A stretch of 13,915 bases of DNA from Candidatus Pelagibacter sp. (GCA_028097645.1 JAOHEU010000018.1:1-13915); one strand, 5' to 3'; numbered from the stretch's first letter, positions 1-7,846 are shown. Numbers and translations: made by a program. The notes: generated by a model from the sequence alone, not told the origin.

Positions 1-88
1 TTTCATGTGCAAGAAATGCACTGGTGTCTGTAACAGGATTAAGTTTTGAAGGGTTATTTCCTTGAATAGCGACTATTTTATTTGTCAT
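1..88 (-). CDS. gshB: Probable glutathione synthetase, N-terminal fragment (runs off left edge)
   Basis: Only the first 29 codons are in the window; the gene continues beyond base 1. The ATG is at 88-86 and the reading frame is open to the edge, beginning MTNKIVAIQGNNPSKLNPVT. The pattern of a short beta strand, a Pro-containing stretch, then D-T-S-x-F-L-x-x-E resembles the start of bacterial GshB ATP-grasp enzymes, which add glycine to gamma-glutamylcysteine in the cytoplasm. The start overlaps the end of the upstream gshA by 11 bases in another frame, a sign of translational coupling, and gshA directly before it is the strongest argument for the call. With no ATP-grasp core visible, the identification is mostly inference from context. 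Confidence 0.6.
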   Translation of the reverse strand, partial: MTNKIVAIQGNNPSKLNPVTDTSAFLAHE

Positions 89-1373
89 ATAATTCAGTTA
101 AATCTTCATTTTTAGAAAATTTATTAACCATATGATCTGCGTTTGTTGTTTTATTATCAATTACATTTTGCAAGTGATTTAAAAATAAAGTTTCATTGTT
201 GCCTTTTTTACTCAAAATATCTCGTGTATCTAATCCCTTTTTAGATAAGTCTAACAAAGTACCCGCCCAATAAAGCAAATCTTTACCCATTAATTGGGTA
301 TTAAATCCTTTTTGAGGAGCTTCTAAATAAGCATTAATAATTTTATCTTCGTCCCAATTTGAAATTAGATCATAAACTTCATCTAAATTTCCATATAACA
401 ACCCAATATTAAATGCAGGTCCAGCACACAAGCAATCCCAGCCACATGTATCCATTGATCTAAGTTCAATATATTTTTTTAATCTATTTTCTGTAAAAAT
501 AGTACTTAGATGAGTGGTTAAGTCATTTTCTGTGGGTAGTCGGTTACCAATTTCATCTATTTTACCCTCCATAAAATCTTTAAATGAATATTTTTGACCT
601 GATATATATTGATCTTCATGTTGGATGAATAGAATTGGAAAATTCATTGCAAATTCAGCATATTTTTCAAAATCTAAATCTTTAAAAAATACTTTTGGCA
701 ATCCTCCTCTAGAAGTGCTTTGCCAAACTTTTGATCGGTAAGACAAAAATTTACTTTTTTTCTTTTCAACGATTGCAGAGTTAGCAAATAATGCAATGGA
801 AATTGGAACGATTGCATTAACAACTTTAAATTTCTTAATAAAGTCTTCTTCTGAGTTATAGTCAATGTTCAATTGAGTACCACAAGTTCGGTACATCATA
901 TCTAAGCTTAACTCACCTCCCAAAGGCATATCTCTTGTCATTAGTTCATATCTTTGTTTTGGATTATTAGGAATTTCATTTAATTTTGAAATAGGATCAA
1001 AACCAGCACTGACAATTTTAATATCTAATTTTTGGGTTACTTGTCTTAACTCAAATAAATAATCTTGAGACTCTGCACAGGCTTCATGAATATGGTTTAG
1101 TTTATCACCCGATAATTCTATTTGATTACCAGGTTCTAGGGTAATATTTTTACCCTCTTTGTTTAATCCAATAATATTGTTTTTCTCTAAAATAGGGTTC
1201 CAGCCAAATTCTAATAAGGCTTCAAACATTTGTTTTATTTTTGGATAATCAATCCTTTTATTGCTAGATTTATCGAATAAGAATTTTTCATGCTCAATAC
1301 CAATTTTAAAATCATTAGTTTGTTTTATTCCAGATTTAAAATATTCAATAATTTGTTCTTTAGAATTAATCAT
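78..1373 (-). CDS. gshA: Glutamate-cysteine ligase, plant/proteobacterial type (GCS2 family)
   Basis: This enzyme joins glutamate and cysteine using ATP, the first and usually rate-limiting step of glutathione synthesis in the cytoplasm. At 431 residues it fits the class II (plant-like) family rather than the longer E. coli type. Visible family signatures are GIEHEKF (25-31, with the metal/ATP-site Glu27), TLEPGNQIELSG (78-89), MTRDMP (145-150), YRTCGTQLNID (161-171) and a later ELRSMDTC. The ATG start has no Shine-Dalgarno site and lies 29 bases after the HD-domain gene. The next gene overlaps its stop and is probably gshB, so the complete pathway would be encoded here. Plant homologues are redox-controlled by a disulfide; whether the cysteines here serve that role cannot be judged. 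Confidence 0.93.
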   Translation of the reverse strand: MINSKEQIIEYFKSGIKQTNDFKIGIEHEKFLFDKSSNKRIDYPKIKQMFEALLEFGWNPILEKNNIIGLNKEGKNITLEPGNQIELSGDKLNHIHEACAESQDYLFELRQVTQKLDIKIVSAGFDPISKLNEIPNNPKQRYELMTRDMPLGGELSLDMMYRTCGTQLNIDYNSEEDFIKKFKVVNAIVPISIALFANSAIVEKKKSKFLSYRSKVWQSTSRGGLPKVFFKDLDFEKYAEFAMNFPILFIQHEDQYISGQKYSFKDFMEGKIDEIGNRLPTENDLTTHLSTIFTENRLKKYIELRSMDTCGWDCLCAGPAFNIGLLYGNLDEVYDLISNWDEDKIINAYLEAPQKGFNTQLMGKDLLYWAGTLLDLSKKGLDTRDILSKKGNNETLFLNHLQNVIDNKTTNADHMVNKFSKNEDLTELYDK

Positions 1374-1402
1374 TTGAATTAAATAATATCTTATTTTGTA
1401 AT

Positions 1403-1960
1403 TTAAAGGTAATAATAAGGCGTTTTAGAAAAAATCCTTCTAACCATAGGTGAAAACTCATTCAAACTCATACTTTTATAATTTGGATCAAAAGAAGACT
1501 GATCATAATTTTCACAAAAATTAATTGTTGCTTCATAGTGCTCATGATCTTTAAATTTATCTCGTGCATTTCTATCTCCACCTAAATGGTGAGCGCTATA
1601 ATAAGTTTGAAAAAGACCATGATGTTGAATAATCCAATAAGTTTTCTCAGAAACATAGGGTCTTAATATTGAAGCTGCATACTGAGAGTGATTCATTGGA
1701 GCTAGATCATCCCCTATATCGTGCAATAAAGTTGCTACAACCATCTCTTCGCTTTCACCATTTTTATAAGCCCTTGTTGCAGCCTGTAAAGAATGCTCTA
1801 ATCTTGTAATTTGATATCCTTCAAGAGTTGTAGTTTGAGATGCTAAATATTTAATAATTCTATCAGCAGTTTTTCTTTCAAAATCTTTTTCATACTTTTC
1901 TAAAAGTTGGTAATCCTCTTTGTTACCATTTTTCATTTCTGTGAAATTTACTTTTTTCAT
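1403..1960 (-). CDS. HD-domain metalloenzyme, PhnZ-like or phosphohydrolase-like
   Basis: A 185-residue soluble protein with an HD fold. Candidate metal ligands are His56 (in LEHSLQAA), His80-Asp81 (LLHDIGDD), His91, His113/His114 (IQHHG) and Asp153 (ENYDQ). A six-ligand set of this kind is typical of dinuclear HD proteins, including the diiron oxygenase PhnZ and nucleotide phosphohydrolases. The 24-residue spacing between the first His and the HD pair, and the LEHSLQ stretch, agree with what I recall of PhnZ. The second-sphere Tyr/Glu pair of that enzyme cannot be aligned with confidence. It starts 2 bases after the purF stop and precedes gshA by 29 bases, so it is probably cotranscribed with both. 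Substrate unknown; the family call is firm, the oxygenase versus hydrolase choice is not. Confidence 0.75.
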   Translation of the reverse strand: MKKVNFTEMKNGNKEDYQLLEKYEKDFERKTADRIIKYLASQTTTLEGYQITRLEHSLQAATRAYKNGESEEMVVATLLHDIGDDLAPMNHSQYAASILRPYVSEKTYWIIQHHGLFQTYYSAHHLGGDRNARDKFKDHEHYEATINFCENYDQSSFDPNYKSMSLNEFSPMVRRIFSKTPYYYL

Positions 1961-1962
1961 TA

Positions 1963-3444
1963 CTAATTATTTGAGGCTGTGCTTAATAAAGATAATTGAG
2001 TAACTTTATTATCTCCAAGCTCATCTATAGGTTTTACTGGATAATCACCGGTAAAATAATGATCTGTAAGTTGTGGGTAAGCATCATTTCTTCTATCAAA
2101 TCCAATTGCTTTATATAATCCATCTAAAGATAAAAATTTTAATGACTTTGCACCAATATATTGACAAATTTCATTATTAGTTTTATTAGCTGCAAGCAAC
2201 TCCTTTTTAGTCGGAGTGTCTACTCCATAAAAATCTGGGTATCTGATTTCAGGACAAGCAATTTTAACATGTACTTCTTTAGCTCCTGCATCATATAACA
2301 TTTTAACAATTTTATGTGAAGTTGTGCCTCTGACAAGCGAGTCATCAATTAAAATAATTTTTTTATCTTTGATTGTAGTTTGATTTGCATTTAATTTTAA
2401 CTTCACTCCCAAGCTTCTAATTTTTTGACTTGGCTCAATAAATGTTCTTCCTACATAATGGTTTCTAATTAAACCATGTTCATAATTCATTTTTAAATAT
2501 TGAGCAAAACCTAGGGCTGCAGCATTACCACTATCTGGAACTGGAACTACGATATCTGCCTCGACATCATTTTCTTTAGCAAGTTCAACACCAATATTTT
2601 TTCTATGCTCGTAAGCAGTTTTATTATCAAGAATACTGTCAGGTCTTGCAAAATAAATATACTCAAAAACACAAGGCCTAACTTTTTTAAGAGGGAAGGG
2701 CTTGATACTTTCTAGTTTATCATTTTCAATTAAAACAATTTCTCCATTTTCAACATCTCTTACAAATTTCGCACCAATTATATCTAGTGCACAAGTTTCT
2801 GACGCCAGAACATAACTGTTACCTAATTTACCAATTACAAGTGGTCTAATGCCATAAGGATCTCTAACTCCAATTAATGAGTTTTGTGTTAACATAACTA
2901 AAGCGTAACCTCCTTGAATTTGAAATATAGCATCAACAACTTTGTCTATTGTTTTTGGTCTTTTAGACTTTGCAATTAATTGAACTATTGTCTCAGTATC
3001 AGATGTTGTGTAAAAAATTGCACCTTCTTCAACTAATTTATTTCTCAAAGATATTGAATTAGTCAAGTTTCCATTATGCGCTACTCCAATTCCACCAGCA
3101 TTGGTATCTGCAAAAAAAGGTTGAATATTTCTTAAAGTGTTTTCACCAGTAGTACTGTATCTGTTATGGCCAATAGCATAATTTCCTCTAAGGTTTTTAA
3201 GGACTTTTTCTTTGTTAAAATTATCACCAACTAATCCAAATCTTTTTTCAGAATAGTATTTTTCTCCATCAAAAGTAACAATTCCACAACCTTCTTGACC
3301 ACGGTGTTGAAGTGCATGAAGACCAAGTGCTGTAAGCGCAGAAGCATCTTTTGCATTACTTATGCCGAATACGCCGCATTCTTCTTTTAGTTTTGGATCA
3401 AAGTTCCTCAATTTTTTCTTTAGAATCTTGATATGTTTTTTCAT
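1963..3444 (-). CDS. purF: Amidophosphoribosyltransferase
   Basis: This enzyme catalyses the first committed step of purine synthesis: PRPP plus glutamine gives phosphoribosylamine. The N-terminal Ntn glutamine amidotransferase domain has its nucleophile at Cys23 after a short propeptide (KEE/CGVFGI), with HRGQEG (48-53), GHNRYST (92-98) and AHNGN (122-126). The C-terminal phosphoribosyltransferase domain has the PRPP loop IILIDDSLVRGTTS (363-376). Of the four iron-sulfur cysteines known in the B. subtilis enzyme only one equivalent (Cys258) appears to remain, so this is probably a cluster-free form. The ATG at 3444 lies 47 bases inside cvpA. A TTG at codon 12 (3411-3409) would shorten the propeptide and cut the overlap to 14 bases; the mature enzyme would be the same. 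Length 493 is normal. Confidence 0.97.
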   Translation of the reverse strand: MKKHIKILKKKLRNFDPKLKEECGVFGISNAKDASALTALGLHALQHRGQEGCGIVTFDGEKYYSEKRFGLVGDNFNKEKVLKNLRGNYAIGHNRYSTTGENTLRNIQPFFADTNAGGIGVAHNGNLTNSISLRNKLVEEGAIFYTTSDTETIVQLIAKSKRPKTIDKVVDAIFQIQGGYALVMLTQNSLIGVRDPYGIRPLVIGKLGNSYVLASETCALDIIGAKFVRDVENGEIVLIENDKLESIKPFPLKKVRPCVFEYIYFARPDSILDNKTAYEHRKNIGVELAKENDVEADIVVPVPDSGNAAALGFAQYLKMNYEHGLIRNHYVGRTFIEPSQKIRSLGVKLKLNANQTTIKDKKIILIDDSLVRGTTSHKIVKMLYDAGAKEVHVKIACPEIRYPDFYGVDTPTKKELLAANKTNNEICQYIGAKSLKFLSLDGLYKAIGFDRRNDAYPQLTDHYFTGDYPVKPIDELGDNKVTQLSLLSTASNN

Positions 3445-3943
3445 TAGGAAATTCTTTTATGAGATAATTACTACCTTTTTCAAGGTAAGGAAAGATGTAT
3501 GATTGATCTTTATTTATAGGCCATTTATCATGATTGTAGACAATATGAAATCCTGAAAAAATACAAACTGCAATTATGTAAGCCCTTATAAATCCAAAAA
3601 AGAATCCAAGCATTGTATCCAGTCCACCAATACCAGTATAGTTAATTGCTTTACTTATTCCTTTATTAACCATTAATACTAATAAAATAACTATAATAAA
3701 AATAATAATTCCAAGGCCTACATCTAAAACATATTCATTATCAATTGCATTTTGAAAATAAGGTTTGACTCTTGGAAATAAAATTAATGTGATCACATAA
3801 GCTAGTAACCACTTACCCATTGATAAAATACTTAAAACAAATCCTTTTTTATAGCAGGTGATAAGAGATAAAGTTGTTAGGATAAGGTATATAAGGTCGA
3901 TGATAGATATTGCTTCATAAAAATCCTTTAAAACATCAATCAC
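3398..3943 (-). CDS. cvpA: CvpA family inner-membrane protein
   Basis: A small integral membrane protein of the CvpA family, named for a role in colicin V production in E. coli and often found next to purF, as here. Hydrophobic segments fit about four membrane spans, the first being IIDLIYLILTTLSLI, followed by CYKKGF, the family's typical short Lys/Gly loop. No ATG start exists: the open frame begins right after an in-frame stop with TTG at 3970, with further options TTG at 3958 and GTG at 3943. I chose GTG because a GGA lies about 10 bases upstream and this start leaves a 4-base gap after the exporter gene rather than a 23-base overlap; the choice is tentative (181 versus 190 residues). Its 3' end overlaps purF. 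Molecular function is not established. Confidence 0.85.
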   Translation of the reverse strand: MIDVLKDFYEAISIIDLIYLILTTLSLITCYKKGFVLSILSMGKWLLAYVITLILFPRVKPYFQNAIDNEYVLDVGLGIIIFIIVILLVLMVNKGISKAINYTGIGGLDTMLGFFFGFIRAYIIAVCIFSGFHIVYNHDKWPINKDQSYIFPYLEKGSNYLIKEFPNEKTYQDSKEKIEEL

Positions 3944-3947
3944 AAAA

Positions 3948-6338
3948 TTATTTTCCAAAAGGTTTAACAATTAAAATTAAAGATGGTAATAAAGTTAAAA
4001 CAGATATCATAGCAAGCAACATTGCAAGACCAGTAAATAGTCCAAAATAAATTGTAGGAATAAATTTTGATAAAACTAAAATAGAAAAACCAAATACAAT
4101 TGTTATAGATGTATTAAGTATCGCAACTCCAACTGTTGAGTGACATTTTTTTAAAGTTTTATTGTAGTCTTTAATTTTACCAAACTCTTCTTTAAATCTA
4201 TAGATATAGTGAATACTATTATCTACTGCGATCCCAATAGTTATTGCCGCAATAGTGATTGTCATCATATCTAATGGAATACCTAAAAGACCAATAATTC
4301 CTAAAATAAAAAATGCTGCTATAAAATTAGGCACTACTCCAATAAGTGATAATTTAATATTTCTAAATAGAATTATAAACATTATAAATATTCCAATCAT
4401 CACTAATCCCAAGGTTAAAATTTGAGATTTGAACAAGCTTTGTAATAAATTATTAAATAAAATTAAAACTCCAGCTAGCTTATATTCACTCTCCTCTAAT
4501 CCAATTTGATTTTTCAGATCAAAATTTATTTTATTTATTAAATCATTTCTTCTTAAGTTTTCTTGAGAGTCTATAATTCTTAAATTTATTCTAGCTTCAT
4601 TATCTTTAATAGATAAATAGGGATCAATAATTTCGGTTTTAATGCTTTGGGGAATTTTTGAATATAAAACTCCCATTTCCAAAGTACCAAGGGGTTTATT
4701 ATTATTTAGTTGTGTTGCAACATCTATGATTGAGGAAAAAGATATAACTTTTCCTACTTGTGGAAGACTATCTAAATAATTGTGAACTGAAGCTATTTTG
4801 TCAATTTTATCTTTAGTAAACCAATATTTATCATCATTTTCATCTTCCTCATCACCCCAATCCTCAAATTCATCATCTTCTGTTGCTTCCTCTTTATTTT
4901 TGGGTGCAGGAAATTTTAAAATTACTTCAAGTGGGGTAGTGCCACCTAATTCTTCATCTATAAGTTTCATTCCTTTATATATTTCAGTATTTTTATTGAA
5001 GTAATTTATGAAACTGTTTTCTACCTCAAGCTTGCTAATTCCAATTAAACTTAAAATAATAACTGTTACTGCTACTCCAAAAATTGTATTTTTGTTATTT
5101 AAAGAAAGATAGCCTAATAAATTTGTTATTTTAGAGTTCTGTTCTTTTTGAAGTGACATATTTTTTGTTGGTACAAAATTCAAAAGGGTAGGAAGAAGAG
5201 TAAAAGTAATGATGAAAGATGTGATTAATCCAAAAGTCATCATCCAACCAAAATCAATAATTGGCTTAATTCCACTAAAGATTAAAGATAAAAAAGCAAA
5301 CACAGTGGTAAGGACTGTATACAAAATAGGCCAAAACATTTTATTTGTTGTAAGAGATATAATTTCATAGTTATTTTTAGCAGGATAATCTTTTCTTAAT
5401 TGAAGAAATCGAGTGCTCATATGGATGTTCATGGCCATAGTTAATATGAGCATTAATGCTATGAAGTTTGAGGAAATAACTGTTACTTTCCAACCAAGAA
5501 TTCCAAGTAAACCCATCATAATTACAACTGAAAATAGGCAGCTACTAATTGGAACGATAATCCAAATTAATTTTCTAAAAACAAACCATAAAGTTGCAAT
5601 AATAAATAATAAAACTCCTAAACCAAAAACTACAATATCACTTTTAATAAAAGTCATCATATCATCAGCTATCATTGGAATTCCTCCAAGATAAATTTTT
5701 CCAACATCACCATAACTTTTAATGACTTGTCTGATCTCTAATATATTTTCATGATTTTTTTTTTTTATCTTATCTTTGTGTGCTTCAATTTCTTTTTTTG
5801 ATAAATTTTCGATATTTTTTAAATTTTTGTTTTCTTTAATGTTTACAATAATTCCACTGGTATCTCCGTTTTCACTAATTACGAAATTTCTAAAAACAGG
5901 ACTATTTAAGATTTCTTTAAACCCACGACTTCTATCAACCCCTTCATCTTTAAGCGTTTTAAAACCTTCTAGTCTTTTTTGTAATGGTGCATCTGAATTA
6001 TCTAAAAGAGGTATATCCAAAAGAGTAATGACGCTATGAACCCAATTAAGACTTTGAATTTTATATTTTAAGCTTAAAAGATTATTAATAGAACTGTCCG
6101 TTATCATTCCTTCATTGGGAGTGTAGGTAAGAATTAAAAAGTCTTTTGAGCCATATCTTTCTGTAACTTCATTTAGATATGCTAGATCAGGATCACCTTC
6201 TATTAATAGTGTTTCAGAAGATGCGTCTAATCTAAAATCTTTCGAATAATAGCCAAAGCTTAATATCGTAATAATGAGTAAAATAAATACTGTTTTGGGG
6301 TTTTTAAGAACTCCATTTTGATAAAATTGAGCTAACAT
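3948..6338 (-). CDS. RND superfamily exporter, MMPL/COG1033-type
   Basis: A 796-residue inner-membrane protein built as two repeats. The first has a membrane span at about 15-31, a large periplasmic domain (32-230) and five spans (about 233-388). The second has a span at about 418-434, a periplasmic domain (436-635) and five spans (about 637-792). The motif GIAVDNSIHYIYRF (702-715) carries the Asp706 expected of the proton relay in MMPL-like RND proteins. The matching site of the first repeat, MAMNIHMSTRF, has Ala302 there. An acid-rich stretch (483-503, 15 of 21 residues Asp/Glu) is inserted in the second periplasmic domain. Related proteins move lipids or other hydrophobic molecules; the substrate here is unknown. 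The gene lies 20 bases after dnaB with no adaptor or outer-membrane partner beside it. Family call is firm. Confidence 0.9.
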   Translation of the reverse strand: MLAQFYQNGVLKNPKTVFILLIITILSFGYYSKDFRLDASSETLLIEGDPDLAYLNEVTERYGSKDFLILTYTPNEGMITDSSINNLLSLKYKIQSLNWVHSVITLLDIPLLDNSDAPLQKRLEGFKTLKDEGVDRSRGFKEILNSPVFRNFVISENGDTSGIIVNIKENKNLKNIENLSKKEIEAHKDKIKKKNHENILEIRQVIKSYGDVGKIYLGGIPMIADDMMTFIKSDIVVFGLGVLLFIIATLWFVFRKLIWIIVPISSCLFSVVIMMGLLGILGWKVTVISSNFIALMLILTMAMNIHMSTRFLQLRKDYPAKNNYEIISLTTNKMFWPILYTVLTTVFAFLSLIFSGIKPIIDFGWMMTFGLITSFIITFTLLPTLLNFVPTKNMSLQKEQNSKITNLLGYLSLNNKNTIFGVAVTVIILSLIGISKLEVENSFINYFNKNTEIYKGMKLIDEELGGTTPLEVILKFPAPKNKEEATEDDEFEDWGDEEDENDDKYWFTKDKIDKIASVHNYLDSLPQVGKVISFSSIIDVATQLNNNKPLGTLEMGVLYSKIPQSIKTEIIDPYLSIKDNEARINLRIIDSQENLRRNDLINKINFDLKNQIGLEESEYKLAGVLILFNNLLQSLFKSQILTLGLVMIGIFIMFIILFRNIKLSLIGVVPNFIAAFFILGIIGLLGIPLDMMTITIAAITIGIAVDNSIHYIYRFKEEFGKIKDYNKTLKKCHSTVGVAILNTSITIVFGFSILVLSKFIPTIYFGLFTGLAMLLAMISVLTLLPSLILIVKPFGK
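4830..4892 (-). other. Acid-rich segment inside the RND exporter
   Basis: This encodes residues 483-503 of the exporter, where 15 of 21 residues are Asp or Glu, interrupted by single Phe, Trp and Gly residues. It falls in the predicted second periplasmic domain and looks like an inserted, probably disordered loop. Metal binding or contact with a basic partner is possible but is inference only. Confidence 0.8.
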
Positions 6339-6344
6339 TAGCTC
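6329..6344 (-). promoter_or_regulatory. Inverted repeat enclosing the start codon of the RND exporter
   Basis: The arms GAGCTAA and TTAGCTC form a perfect 7-base inverted repeat with two bases between them. Read on the minus strand the exporter's ATG (6338-6336) lies at its centre, so an RNA hairpin of five or six pairs would place ATG in the loop and its GAG upstream, the best ribosome-binding candidate, in the stem. The structure is seen directly; a role in translation control is inference and chance is possible. Confidence 0.35.
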
Positions 6345-6358
6345 TTTTATATTGGAAT

Positions 6359-7777
6359 TTAATTAATTTGAGTATCTTTAAATTTAGTAAATCTCTCTTC
6401 AAACTCAAGAGTTACATTACCTATTGGACCGTGTCGTTGTTTCCCAATTATAATTTGAGCTAAGTGAGCAACTTCATTCATTTTTGCTTGCCATTCTGCA
6501 TGTTCAACTGTTGCCTCCCTCGGCTCTTTTCTTTGTAAATAATATCCTTCTCTATAAACAAACATTACAACATCTGCATCTTGTTCAATGGAACCAGACT
6601 CTCTCAAGTCAGCTAACTGAGGTTTATGATCATCTCTTTGTTCAACTTGTCTTGAAAGCTGTGATAAAGCAACAACAGGAACAGCTAATTCTTTTGCAAT
6701 TGCTTTTAGTCCTTGAGTAATTTGTGAGATTTCTTGAACTCTTCCATCTTTATTAAATGTTGTTCCTCTCATTAGCTGAATATAATCAACCACAATCATA
6801 TCTAAGCCAAATAATCTTTTAATTCTTCTAGCCCTATTACTCATTGCGGCAATACTAATTGAAGGTGTCTCATCAATATATAATGGAAGTTCTGCAATAT
6901 TTTTTGAAGTTTCTAAAAACTTATCAAATTGTTCATCTGAAATTCTTCCTCTTCTTATATCATTTGAGCTAATTCTAGCTTGTTCTGAAATAATTCTAGT
7001 AGATAATTGTTCAGAAGACATCTCTAGCGAAAAAAAAGCAATTGATGATTTTTTTCCACTATCTTGTAATTTTTGTGCAGCATTGAATGCAATGTTTGTT
7101 GCAAGAGATGTTTTACCCATTGAAGGACGTCCAGCAATAATGATTAAATCTGATTGGTGAAGGCCACCAAGTTTATCATCCAAATCTCTGAGTCCTGTTG
7201 GAACACCTACAATACCTTCTTCATTTTTATAAGCAGCTGATGCCATTTCAATGGTTTGTTTCATTGCTTCATCAAATTTAACTAGTGAAGAATTAAACGA
7301 ACCTTTCTCAGCTAAATCAAAAAGTAATCTCTCTGAATTTTCAATAATAGTTTGACCATTAGTATCTAGTTCATTTAATTTTGCACTATCAATTGTTTGC
7401 TCAGAAATTTTGATCAATTCACGTCTGACAAACATATCATAAATTATTTTTGAGTATTCAACTGCTTGACGAACTGATGTAGAAAACTTTGTAATCTTAA
7501 CTAAATATTCTGGGACATTTAAATCATCTTTTTCATCTTCAAAATAATTTTTAAGTGTAATTGGGTTCGCTAGCATCCCTTTGTAAACCAAGCTTTCAAT
7601 TGCCTCATAAATTTTTTGATGCATTGGATCATAAAAATTAATGTTTGAAATTATTGTACTGATTTCATCAAATATATCATTGCTAACTAGTATGGAGCCG
7701 ATAACAGCTTGTTCTGCTTCGATGTTATTAGGTAATTCTTTAAATTGATCTTTGACGATGCTTAAATTGTTTTCCAT
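6359..7777 (-). CDS. dnaB: Replicative DNA helicase DnaB
   Basis: The hexameric 5'-3' helicase that unwinds DNA at the replication fork. The N-terminal all-helical domain (about 15-120) includes the usual NIEAEQAVIGSIL; a linker follows, then the RecA-like ATPase. This shows Walker A GRPSMGKTS (216-224), FFSLEMS (248-254), Walker B DYIQLM (331-336), LSQLSRQVEQR (371-381), DLRESGSIEQDAD (390-402) and the arginine-finger region GKQRHGP (445-451). At 472 residues it is full length with no intein. It sits 69 bases after rplI, the conserved ribosomal-protein/dnaB arrangement of many bacteria, and 20 bases before the RND exporter. The ATG has no visible Shine-Dalgarno site. The gap to rplI shows no hairpin terminator or clear promoter. 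Confidence 0.98.
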   Translation of the reverse strand: MENNLSIVKDQFKELPNNIEAEQAVIGSILVSNDIFDEISTIISNINFYDPMHQKIYEAIESLVYKGMLANPITLKNYFEDEKDDLNVPEYLVKITKFSTSVRQAVEYSKIIYDMFVRRELIKISEQTIDSAKLNELDTNGQTIIENSERLLFDLAEKGSFNSSLVKFDEAMKQTIEMASAAYKNEEGIVGVPTGLRDLDDKLGGLHQSDLIIIAGRPSMGKTSLATNIAFNAAQKLQDSGKKSSIAFFSLEMSSEQLSTRIISEQARISSNDIRRGRISDEQFDKFLETSKNIAELPLYIDETPSISIAAMSNRARRIKRLFGLDMIVVDYIQLMRGTTFNKDGRVQEISQITQGLKAIAKELAVPVVALSQLSRQVEQRDDHKPQLADLRESGSIEQDADVVMFVYREGYYLQRKEPREATVEHAEWQAKMNEVAHLAQIIIGKQRHGPIGNVTLEFEERFTKFKDTQIN

Positions 7778-7846
7778 AAAAATTTAATTTATAGAATTAT
7801 CTTTTAAATAAAATTACTATTAAAGCTTGGGGAAAAGAATGTATAA

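Noticed and set aside
674..865. 63-codon minus-strand frame inside gshA
   Set aside because: Out-of-frame shadow; gshA motifs run unbroken through the region.
3925..3950. AAGGA plus ATG near the start of cvpA as an alternative gene start
   Set aside because: That ATG is in a different frame and opens only a very short frame before a stop.
4798..5004. Plus-strand Ser-rich open frame opposite the exporter
   Set aside because: It is the antisense image of the acid-rich exporter loop and its surroundings (Asp/Glu codons read as Ser/Ile/Phe), with no homology or start signal of its own.
5413..5694. Plus-strand open frame opposite the exporter's first membrane bundle
   Set aside because: Antisense of clear transmembrane segments; no ribosome-binding site or recognisable domain.
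7778..7846. Terminator or separate dnaB promoter in the rplI-dnaB gap
   Set aside because: No stable hairpin followed by a T run on the coding strand, and no paired -35/-10 boxes with good spacing.
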